Shown: positions 15,503 through 23,500 of the stretch, one piece after another | Position numbering within the stretch: the stretch's first letter is position 1 | How the letters are laid out: the number at the start of each line of letters is the position of its first letter | Source of the DNA: Planctomycetota bacterium | GTDB lineage: Bacteria; Patescibacteriota; Patescibacteriia; Patescibacteriales; UBA12465 | Length of the DNA stretch: 28,020 nt | Direction: 5' to 3' | Assembly (NCBI GenBank): GCA_025453315.1 | Contig: JALOQQ010000006.1 | Span: forward strand, 1 to 28,020 | Program-made: the position numbers and the translations under genes | The notes under the pieces: generated by a model | The model's input: only the letters and a program-made list of their open reading frames with translations | What the model was told of the DNA's origin: nothing | The model's database searches: none

Positions 15503-15978
15503 CAACAAAATGCTGGTGCCTCGAGATTAAACCTTCCAGGGCGAAGCAATACCAGTAAAACCCCAAATGCAGAGGGGTAATAAATTCAGTGAACCTATTG
15601 GTTCACAAAAAAACATAAATATTAACCGCTCACATCTTGCAAATGAGAGCACAAAATTTTACGCCGTGGTACGATCACCTACTGCCAAATAAGAGATTAG
15701 CCACAATCTCAAACTTCTTTCCCCAACCAATGACTTGTTTGACGTTTAATGTTTAAGGTCATAATTACCTAAAAAGCATTACCAATCAAATAAGGTAAAA
15801 AAACAGGAACGAAAATAGCCGTCAATTTGTAAAATTAAGAGCTCAATTTTACAAAATCTCGACCGCGAACGCGTTCACATAAATAATAAAAAGGATAAAA
15901 AGGAGGAAAGAAAAAAACATTACATAAGTAAGGATATATAACGGAGTCACTTGTAAAAGTTGACTCCGTATTTTTTTT
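15503..15978 (+). ncRNA. putative large structured non-coding RNA of unknown class, about 470 nt
   Basis: This 578-base gap between uvrC and uvrA has no convincing protein gene. It has two strong tandem promoters at one end and an intrinsic terminator at the other. Between them lie many perfect or near-perfect hairpins: 15511-15517 with 15551-15557, 15560-15564 with 15574-15578, 15589-15595 with 15600-15606, 15628-15635 with 15643-15650, 15693-15698 with 15705-15710, 15730-15734 with 15758-15762, 15765-15770 with 15793-15798, and an 11-bp stem 15826-15836 with 15845-15855. TCGAGATT at 15521-15528 can also pair with AATCTCGA at 15855-15862 over 330 bases. AGGAGG at 15901-15906 has no start codon after it. 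I see none of the conserved sequences of tmRNA, RNase P RNA or SRP RNA. A short 37-codon frame (15643-15756) is the only coding alternative. Confidence 0.75.
15941..15978 (+). terminator. intrinsic terminator of the intergenic RNA
   Basis: ACGGAGTCA (15941-15949) and TGACTCCGT (15961-15969) form a perfect 9-bp GC-containing stem around an 11-base loop, followed by A and eight T residues. The T run is on the plus strand only, so it belongs to the plus-strand RNA rather than to convergent uvrA. Confidence 0.92.
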
Positions 15979-15987
15979 AAAAAAATT

Positions 15988-18576
15988 TCACCCTTTCTTT
16001 AGATAATCTTTTAAATACTGCCCAGTCCAACTCTGGTCTTCCCTAGCTACTTCTTCCGGGGTGCCAGAAGCCACAATACGTCCGCCCTTATCACCACCTT
16101 CTGGACCAAGATCGATCAGATAATCCATAGATTTAAGCATATGCATATTGTGTTCAATTACTAAAACCGTATTTCCCTTTTCTACTAATTTATTTAAAAC
16201 ATGAAGTAATAGCTCAATATCATAATAATGCAAACCGGTTGTTGGTTCATCTAATAAATATAAAGTTCTTTGTCCTAGAGTATGAGTTAATTCTTTAGCT
16301 ACTTTTATACGTTGCGCTTCGCCACCCGAAAGAGTAGTGGCTGATTGACCCAATTTAATATATCCCAAACCAACAGCTTGAAGAACTTTAAGTTTATCGG
16401 CAATAAAATAATTATCAATAAACAAATCAATCGCCTCATCAATAGTTAAATCTAAAACGTCAGCAATATTATGATTCTTATATTTAACTTGTAAAGTTTC
16501 ACGATTAAAACGTTTACCATGACAAACTTCACATTCTACCAAAACTGGCGGCAAAAAATGCATTTCAATTAAATTGGAACCAGCTCCTTCACAAGCTTCG
16601 CAACGACCACCAGGACGATTGAAGGAAAAACGAGAAATAGTAAATCCTCTTTCTCGTGCTTCTGGCAAAGCCGCAAAAAAATCACGAATCGGCGTAAAAA
16701 TACCAGTGTAAGTAGCGGGATTAGAGCGTGGCGTGCGACCAATTGGTGATTGATCAATAACTACGATTTTATTTAAATGTTCTGTGCCTTTGATTTCAGT
16801 AACATCCTCTAATTTAACTTTACTAACTGGCTGGGTTTTTAATTTATGAATATTTTTATATAACACATCATAAAGTAAAGACGATTTACCAGAACCAGAA
16901 ACACCACTAATACCAATTAAACGACCGAGCGGAATTTCGACATTAACTTGTTTAAGATTATTAGCTCTCGCTCCTTTAATTTTTAACCAACCGTGATTTT
17001 GACGACGGTGATCGCGTGGCAAAGAAATATTTTTTTCGCCTCGTAAGTATTGTAAGGTTAAAGATTTTTTATTACCCTCTTTTAATAAACTTTGCGTTAT
17101 TCCACTAGCCATCACTTCCCCGCCATGCACACCGGCCAGCGGCCCCATATCAACTAAATAATCCGACTCTAAAATAGTACGTTCATCATGCTCAACAATA
17201 ACCACGGTATTATTTTTATCACGCAAAGTTTTAAGCGTGCTAATTAAACGATCGGTATCGCGTTCATGCAAACCAATAGTCGGCTCATCTAAAACATATA
17301 AAGTACGCGATAAATGAGAACCAATTTGCGAAGACAAACGAATGCGTTGTGCTTCCCCACCAGAAAGTGTTTCGGCTTCACGGTCTAAGGAAATATAATC
17401 TAAACCAACTTTTAATAAAAATTCCAAACGGTTAATAATTTGTTTAATAACTCCCTCAGCAATAATCAACTCCCTTTTAGTCATTTTTTTATAGTAGCCT
17501 TGAAAAAAATCATAAGCATCATCAATAGCTAAATGACAAACTTCGGCAATATTTTTTTTGTTAATACGAATAGCTAAGGCTTCTGGCCGCAAACGTTTTC
17601 CTTCACATTTTGGACAAACTTGGTCAGCAAAAAAACCGATTTTACCCAAACCACTACAGGAATCGCAGGCGCCGTGAGGCGAATTAAAAGAAAATAAACG
17701 TGGTTCGAGTTCAGGAAAAGCAAAATTATCATTTGGACAAGTCCAACTGGAGGAAAGTAAAAATTCTTTATTTTCTTTAACTGAAATCTTTTTTTCCGGA
17801 ATCTTTTTAATAATTTTATTAGTATCAATGTTAAGACTAATATTTTCAGTAACTTCTCCTAGTTGGGCAATCACCAAACCTTTACTATATTGCAAGGCAT
17901 TTTCTACTGCCTCAAACAAACGACCATCATCGGAAATCATTACCTTATCAATGATAATTTCAATGCTATGTTTTTTACTAGGAGCTAATTTTATTTGCTC
18001 GCGTAAATTATGAATTTTACCGTCTATTCTAGCCTCGCTATAACCTAAATTAAAATAATCATAAAGTAACTGATAATATTCTCCCTTTCTATCCATAATT
18101 ACCGGCGACAAAATAATTACATAGGGGCTATTATTTTCCTTAGCACGCGAAATGATAATATCAACCATTTCTTCTAAAGATAATTTTTCAATTTTATGAC
18201 CGCAATCTGGACAAAATACCTCGCCAACACGAGAATACAAAACTCTTAAATAATCATAAATGTCAGTTAAAGTGCCGACGGTAGAACGCGGATTGTGAGA
18301 CAGGGCTTTCTGGTCAATAGAAATTGAAGGGGCTAAACCAATAATTTCATCAACATCGGCCGGTTTTTTTTGTCCTAAAAATTGACGAAAATAAGGCGAT
18401 AAAGACTCGACATACTGCCTTTGTCCTTCGGCAAAAATAGTATCAAAAGCCAAAGATGATTTACCAGAACCAGAAACACCCGTAATAACCGTTAATTTAT
18501 TATGAGGTATTTCAACATTAATATTTTTTAGATTATGCATGCGCGCGCCATGAACAATAATTTTTTCTTCAGACAT
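15988..18576 (-). CDS. uvrA: UvrA excinuclease subunit (compact form)
   Basis: The damage-recognition ATPase of nucleotide excision repair, a dimer with two ABC ATPase modules per chain. It has 862 residues against about 940 in E. coli. The first Walker A is GVSGSGKSS at 33-41, with signature SGGEAQRIRLSS and Walker B LDEPTIGLHERD. The second Walker A is GVSGSGKSSLLYD, with SGGEAQRIKVAKEL and LLDEPTTGLH. The zinc module that inserts into DNA (CEACEG and CEVCHG) is intact. In the first zinc module the usual CxxC reads C280-P-N-D283, so one cysteine is replaced by aspartate, while C304 and C307 remain. The stretch from there to CPKCEG (321-326) is only about a dozen residues, where E. coli UvrA has roughly 90, which explains the shorter length. 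It ends 10 bases from the intergenic RNA terminator. Confidence 0.96.
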   Translation of the reverse strand: MSEEKIIVHGARMHNLKNINVEIPHNKLTVITGVSGSGKSSLAFDTIFAEGQRQYVESLSPYFRQFLGQKKPADVDEIIGLAPSISIDQKALSHNPRSTVGTLTDIYDYLRVLYSRVGEVFCPDCGHKIEKLSLEEMVDIIISRAKENNSPYVIILSPVIMDRKGEYYQLLYDYFNLGYSEARIDGKIHNLREQIKLAPSKKHSIEIIIDKVMISDDGRLFEAVENALQYSKGLVIAQLGEVTENISLNIDTNKIIKKIPEKKISVKENKEFLLSSSWTCPNDNFAFPELEPRLFSFNSPHGACDSCSGLGKIGFFADQVCPKCEGKRLRPEALAIRINKKNIAEVCHLAIDDAYDFFQGYYKKMTKRELIIAEGVIKQIINRLEFLLKVGLDYISLDREAETLSGGEAQRIRLSSQIGSHLSRTLYVLDEPTIGLHERDTDRLISTLKTLRDKNNTVVIVEHDERTILESDYLVDMGPLAGVHGGEVMASGITQSLLKEGNKKSLTLQYLRGEKNISLPRDHRRQNHGWLKIKGARANNLKQVNVEIPLGRLIGISGVSGSGKSSLLYDVLYKNIHKLKTQPVSKVKLEDVTEIKGTEHLNKIVVIDQSPIGRTPRSNPATYTGIFTPIRDFFAALPEARERGFTISRFSFNRPGGRCEACEGAGSNLIEMHFLPPVLVECEVCHGKRFNRETLQVKYKNHNIADVLDLTIDEAIDLFIDNYFIADKLKVLQAVGLGYIKLGQSATTLSGGEAQRIKVAKELTHTLGQRTLYLLDEPTTGLHYYDIELLLHVLNKLVEKGNTVLVIEHNMHMLKSMDYLIDLGPEGGDKGGRIVASGTPEEVAREDQSWTGQYLKDYLKKG

Positions 18577-18658
18577 ATTTTTACAACTAATAGACTAACA
18601 AAAAAACAATAAATAACAACTAAGCAAGTAAGCTACTGGCAAAAAAATAAAAATTTAC

Positions 18659-19255
18659 TTAACGACTATTAGGGTATGATAAAAATGGATTCTCATCTTC
18701 AAAAGTCAAACGAGGCATTTTTTGATTAATAATCTCATAGGAAATATGATATTTATCAACATATTGTTTACTAATTGAACCAAAATGAGCTTGGCTATAA
18801 TCAAAGCCCAATTGCTCGCAAACACTCTGAACTTCTGCTTCGTTTTTTCCCTCTATTTCAATAACTGGTTCAAGAAATGGCCATTCATCAATAGTTATCT
18901 CAACACCATTTAAATTCCATAATTCCCTTTTAGTTTCTTGATAAGATTTTTCTTGGCAACCAATAGTTCTTAAAAACAAAACCGCTTCTTGAAAATTATC
19001 AACTGTTAAACAAATTTCTTTTTGGTCCTCTATGTGCCCGGAGCTAAAAACTTCTTTATAACTCATAGTAATTTTATCTTGTTCATCTCGCACTCTAATA
19101 AAAGTGTGCTCCCCTTCGTGCCCCTTAGGTAAATTAAAAACAACACGTTTTTGTAAAAATTCTGGCTTTACTAATTTAGCACCAAGAACTTGCAAACGAG
19201 AACGCATTTCTTCTTTATTAATATTGCTATAAGTTGCTTCGTATTCAATATTCAT
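18659..19255 (-). CDS. CYTH-domain protein (annotated class IV adenylate cyclase / triphosphatase type)
   Basis: A CYTH triphosphate-tunnel protein of about 198 residues. The family binds triphosphate compounds with metal ions inside a beta barrel, and members act as adenylate cyclases, thiamine triphosphatases or inorganic triphosphatases. MNIEYEATY is the N-terminal signature, but it reads E-x-E-x-T where classic members have E-x-E-x-K. Other barrel strands follow the family: TFIRVRDEQDKITMSYKE, KEICLTVDNF, KRELWNLNGVEITIDEWPFLEPVIEIEG. I chose the ATG at 19255 because homology begins there. An ATG pair at 19270-19273 would add six residues. It lies in a minus-strand cluster after HD-nucleotidase and MazG genes and 82 bases before uvrA. 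The exact activity cannot be told from the sequence. Confidence 0.85.
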   Translation of the reverse strand: MNIEYEATYSNINKEEMRSRLQVLGAKLVKPEFLQKRVVFNLPKGHEGEHTFIRVRDEQDKITMSYKEVFSSGHIEDQKEICLTVDNFQEAVLFLRTIGCQEKSYQETKRELWNLNGVEITIDEWPFLEPVIEIEGKNEAEVQSVCEQLGFDYSQAHFGSISKQYVDKYHISYEIINQKMPRLTFEDENPFLSYPNSR

Positions 19256-19328
19256 ATTATTTACAAACATCATTAAAACCTGTTTCTATTACATTTAAAT
19301 TTATCCCTATTACTTTTTTAACTTATTT

Positions 19329-19646
19329 CTATTCTAAATTCTTTTTATATAATTCCTGACGCTCTTCAAACTTGGAAATAGTATTTTTAATAAAAAACTC
19401 AATATTATTAACATCAACACCCAAACGATGGCCCAAGGAAATAATATTGGTTAATAAGTCCCCTAACTCATCCTCAACTTTTTTTAAATCTAAAGTTTTT
19501 TCTCGGCAATAGCGACCACGATATTTTTGTACAGCATCATTAAACTCCCCCAATTCTTGAGTAAGCTTATTAAGAACATCATCAATACTTAAACCAATAT
19601 TATCTTCTAAATTATTAACTTTTTCTCCTAATTTTTGTAAAGACAT
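19329..19646 (-). CDS. MazG-like nucleotide pyrophosphohydrolase
   Basis: A single-domain, 105-residue all-alpha NTP pyrophosphatase of the MazG superfamily, which hydrolyses nucleoside triphosphates to monophosphates and pyrophosphate and can remove non-canonical dNTPs. The metal-binding pattern is visible as E31-x-x-E34 (QELGEFNDAV) and E60-x-x-D63 (VEDELGDLLTNII), with spacing normal for the family. The length is that of short tetrameric MazG-like proteins rather than the tandem E. coli MazG. It lies 28 bases after the HD-nucleotidase gene and 55 to 73 bases before CYTH, so the three are probably one transcript. Together with HD-nucleotidase it suggests control of nucleotide pools. The preferred substrate is unknown. 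Confidence 0.88.
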   Translation of the reverse strand: MSLQKLGEKVNNLEDNIGLSIDDVLNKLTQELGEFNDAVQKYRGRYCREKTLDLKKVEDELGDLLTNIISLGHRLGVDVNNIEFFIKNTISKFEERQELYKKNLE

Positions 19647-19674
19647 ATATAGAAAATTTGTTTTAATTATTTAA

Positions 19675-20313
19675 TTAATTATTTTTAATAGCTTTGTTTT
19701 TAAAAACCTGATCATATTCTTTATGCCAAGTAATCCTACCTTTTTTAAATTCAGCTTTTAATTTATTTTTTACTAATTTTAAGACCGGTAACAACTCTGG
19801 GCATAATTCCATAGAAGAATCTGAATAATTAGCAATAAGACCGCTATAATCCCAAGTTTCATAACCACTTTCAGTTAATTGAAAAGTAGTTTCTATTTTA
19901 TCTAAAGCCTTAACAAATTTAGCTTCTTTAGTTTTCTTCTCTTCATATTCTTGCCAAAGAGAAAAAATCTCTTGCCCAAAATCTGGAGGTAATTTTTTTT
20001 GTAATTTTTTCATGGCCTTTAATTCCAATTTCTGTTTTTCCTCTCTAGTGTATTCGCCATTGTTGATTTGGACGTAATCAATATCACCAGTTATCGCTTC
20101 GGCAATATCATGCACTAAAGCTATTTTAATTGCTTTGAGAGTATTAATTTTCAATTTTAATTCTTCACTAACAAGCATCACTAAAAGTGTTAAACGCCAA
20201 GAATGCTCGGCACTAGATTCAGTGCGACCACTTTTTAAAGTAATATAACGTAAAGTTGATTTAAGTGGCTCAACGGCGTGTAAAAAATTGAAAATTTTTT
20301 CTAATCTGCTCAT
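19675..20313 (-). CDS. HD-domain 5'-nucleotidase, YfbR/HDDC2-like
   Basis: A 212-residue HD-superfamily metal phosphohydrolase. The metal ligands line up with the YfbR type: H37 in ESSAEHSWR, H68-D69 in ALVHDIAEAITGD, plus E72 and D77, and D138 in KALDKIET. YfbR-like proteins remove the 5' phosphate from deoxyribonucleoside monophosphates. The human relative HDDC2 has a similar layout. The C-terminal 70 residues are more variable and end in a basic tail. It is the first gene of the minus-strand cluster HD-MazG-CYTH-uvrA, and a promoter with good spacing sits upstream at 20378-20406. MazG directly downstream makes nucleoside monophosphates that this enzyme could dephosphorylate, which fits a joint role. 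That link is inference. Confidence 0.88.
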   Translation of the reverse strand: MSRLEKIFNFLHAVEPLKSTLRYITLKSGRTESSAEHSWRLTLLVMLVSEELKLKINTLKAIKIALVHDIAEAITGDIDYVQINNGEYTREEKQKLELKAMKKLQKKLPPDFGQEIFSLWQEYEEKKTKEAKFVKALDKIETTFQLTESGYETWDYSGLIANYSDSSMELCPELLPVLKLVKNKLKAEFKKGRITWHKEYDQVFKNKAIKNN

Positions 20314-20377
20314 AAAGGTTAATTATCTTTTTATTAAAGTTAATTATTGGTTATCTTTTAACTACCTAATATTCATT

Positions 20378-20406
20378 ATAATACCCTTTTCTGTAGTTAA
20401 AATCAA
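20378..20406 (-). promoter_or_regulatory. promoter for the HD-MazG-CYTH-uvrA cluster
   Basis: On the minus strand, TTGATT (complement of 20401-20406), a 17-base spacer and TATTAT (complement of 20378-20383), directly followed by further TATAAT-like bases. It points toward the HD-nucleotidase ATG at 20313, leaving a leader of about 60 bases. Confidence 0.6.
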
Positions 20407-20497
20407 TCTAAAGATCTTAGTTTGCTTATTTTTTTATTGTTTAAAATAAGCCAATTAATAATAAAAAAGACCAATAATTTAAAATCTTAATAATAAA

Positions 20498-20526
20498 TTG
20501 ACTTATAACCTATAAAATTATAGTAT
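20498..20526 (+). promoter_or_regulatory. promoter for purL
   Basis: TTGACT at 20498-20503, a 17-base spacer and TAGTAT at 20521-20526. Predicted start near 20533, just before a 5'-end hairpin and 34 bases before the purL ATG. The divergent HD-cluster promoter lies about 90 bases away. Between them, GCTTATTTT (20424-20432) and AAAATAAGC (20443-20451) form a 9-bp inverted repeat of unknown role. Confidence 0.55.
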
Positions 20527-20536
20527 TAACAGTTAT

Positions 20537-20561
20537 ACTCGAGCATCTTTTTTGCCCGAGT
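20537..20561 (+). promoter_or_regulatory. 5'-end hairpin of the purL transcript
   Basis: ACTCG and GC (20537-20544) face GC and CGAGT (20554-20561) with one A-C mismatch, around a T-rich loop. It would start about four bases from the predicted transcript end. A TTG at 20552 that could extend the purL frame falls inside this hairpin, which argues for the ATG at 20567. Confidence 0.4.
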
Positions 20562-20566
20562 GTAAT

Positions 20567-23500
20567 ATGTTGTTTGACAATAAAAAGATAAAAATTAATA
20601 GTAATAATTTAAATTTGACGAACATGAAGAACTTGAAAGAAAATGTCGAAATGAGAGAGTATGCTTTTTTCCAAAAAGTTAACGATCATGAAGAGAATTT
20701 ATTTCTCATGAGTGCTAATTTGGAAGAACCAGAGGATAGAAAAATTGTAGAATGGATTCTGGGAAAAACTTTTTCCCCCCAAAATTTTTCTTGCTCCTCC
20801 TTCTTTCCTTCGGAACACAATAAAGAATTAGTCTTTATTGGTCCGCAAGCAAAATTCCTGCCTCCTTGGTCGGAAATTGCTTTTAATATTTTGAGTGACT
20901 GCGGCATTAAAGTTGAAAAGGTAGTACACATTAAATGTTTCTTAATAGAAAAAGAAAAGAAAGAAGAATTTATTAAGCAGAATTGTGATCCGGCCTTAGA
21001 ACTTGTTTATGCTCCAAATTATTTATTCAAAGCTCTTTGGGGTAACCAAGTTGCTCCGCGACCAACTTACACTGTACCAGTTTTGGAAGAAGGTGTTGAA
21101 GCGCTAGAAAAAATTAATAAAGAACTGGGTATTGGGTTAGATGCTTCTGACATGAATTATTATGTAGAGCTTTTTACTAAAGCAAAACGTAATCCAACTA
21201 ATGTTGAAATATTCTTTCTTGGTCAAACCAATTCCGAACATTGTCGGCATCCTCTTTTTAACGGCAAAATAATTATTGATGGAGAGGTTATGCCGCTAAC
21301 ACTTATGGAACTGATAAAAAAGACCTTAAATGAAGCCGCTAATAGCAAATTCAGTAATTTAATTGCTTATCACGACAATTCTAGTGCTATTCTTGGAGCT
21401 AAAACACATGTTTTAATGCTTTATCCCAAGAACCCTGGACAAGCCTCGCCCTTGGAATTAAAAAAAGTTCCTTTGCATTTAACAGCTAAAGCGGAAACTC
21501 ACAATTTTCCAAGTACCGTTGCTCCTTTTCCAGGAGCAGAAACCGGCGAAGGTGGTATGACCAGGGATATAATTGCTACTGGTATTGGTGGATTATTAAC
21601 TGCTGTTGGAGCTGGAGTCGCTGTGGGTAATCTTTATATACCCGGATATCCGCTTCCTTGGGAAGATCCTAGCTTTACTTATCCTAAAAGCATTAGCACT
21701 GGCCTTGAAGTTTTAATTAAAGGTACTGATGGCTACAGCGATTATGGAAATAAGTATGGCAAGCCGCTTATTTTGGGATTTAATCGTTCCTTTGGTTTAA
21801 GATTACCGCAAGGTAGAATTGAGTACCAAAAAGTAATTCTTTGGGTTTATGGCTCTGGTCAAATTGATTTGCGTCATATCAAAAAAGAAACTGCTAAAAA
21901 AGGAATGAAAATTATTCAAATCGGTGGCCCAGCCTACAATATTGGCTTAGGTGGTGGTGGCGCTTCCAGTGTCGGACAAGGAGAAAATAGTTCTACTCTG
22001 GATATGAAGGCCGTACAACGTGGTAATGGTGCTATGGGTAGAGTAATTGACAATATTATTCGTGCCTGTGTCGAACTAGAAAAAAATAATCCCATTAAAG
22101 CTATTCACGATCAAGGTGCCGGTGGACCAGGCAATGTTCTTACCGAGCTTATTGCTCCGGTTGGCGGCTACATTAATATTGGCAATATTGTTTTGGGTGA
22201 TAAGACTATGTCCGATTTAGAAATATGGAGCGCTGAATATCAAGAACGCCTTGCTCTATTATTAGAGAAAGATGGACTGGAAATATTTAAAAAGATTTGT
22301 AAACGCGAAGATGGCTCTTTGGAAGAATTGGGAGAAATTGATGAACAAAGAAGATTAGTTGTAGTTAATAAAGAAGGACAAAAAATTGTTGACTTAGATC
22401 TAAAACAAATTTTAGAAAAAAAGCCGCAAAAAACTTTTTCCTTCCAAACCAAGACTAGAGCACTGCAAGCACTTAGCATACCCGAAGAAAAAATAGGAGA
22501 TATGATTAAAAAAGTTTTATCAGTATTGGGTGTAGGATCAAAAGCTTACTTGGTAAATAAAGTTGATCGTAGTGTCGGGGGTTTAGTAGTACAACAACAA
22601 TGCGTTGGTCCTTATCAAATTCCGGTAGCAGACATGGCTATTGAAAAACAAAGTTATTTTGATGAAGTTGGTGAAGTATCAGCTATTGGTGAACAACCGA
22701 CTGTTGGTCTGGTTAATCATCAAGCTGGTATAAGGATGTCGATAGCTGAAGCCTATACTAATTTAAATTGCGCTCTCTACACCAAAAATTCTGATATTAA
22801 AATGTTGGCTAATTGGATGGGCTCACCAAAATTAGAAGATGAGGGTGCTAGATTTTATCAGGCTGTAAAAGCTGCTTCCGATTTTTCTCTGGAAATTGGC
22901 GTACCAATAAATGGTGGCAAAGACAGTTCGTCAATGCACACTCTTAATCCTGAAGATGAAACGAAAATTGTTAAGTCTCCTTGTACTTTAGTAGTCACAA
23001 TGTACGCGCCAATGGGAAATACCAAAAAATTTGTAACACCTGATATTAAAAAACCGGGTGAAAGTAAATTATTACTAATTGATCCTAGTGGAGGCAAAAA
23101 ACGCTTAGGTGGCTCTGCTTTAGCTAATGTCTATAAACAAATTGGCGATGAAGCACCTGACATTGATAATCCTAAAACCTTAGTAAAAGGTGGTGAGGCT
23201 ATGCAAAAATTTATTGATAAAAATTTGATTTTATCAGCTCATGACATTAGCGATGGCGGATTTATAACCACTATCACTGAAATGTTGCTGGCCGGAAAAG
23301 GTGGAATTGATTTAATTTTAAACCTTAAAACCAGTCACAATAATCATGACGATAAATCTCATTTAATTCATCATAATTGCAGCTTGATTGAATTTCTTTT
23401 TAGCCAAGAAGCGGGCTGGGTAATTGAATATCTGCCGCAAAAGGAAAAGCAAATTAAAAATATCCTATATGGATTAAATGTTCCTTTTGAAGAAATCGGT

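Noticed and set aside
15503..15978. tmRNA, RNase P RNA or SRP RNA as identity of the intergenic RNA
   Set aside because: The plus strand lacks a tRNA-like end with a terminal ACCA, a tag-peptide frame ending in an Ala-Ala type tail, the GAGGAAAGTCC-type block of RNase P RNA and the SRP core loop sequences. I also scanned the reverse complement for a T-arm and did not find one that pairs.
11617..17828. Several open frames inside mgtA and uvrA (for example 11617-11880, 16569-16757, 17574-17828 and the plus-strand 12100-12372)
   Set aside because: They lie wholly inside strongly conserved coding sequence in another frame or strand, have unlikely compositions and show no motifs.
20424..20451. 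Inverted repeat in the HD-purL intergenic region as a terminator
   Set aside because: The 9-bp stem has no T run on either side and lies between divergent genes where no transcript should end. It is noted only as a possible operator.
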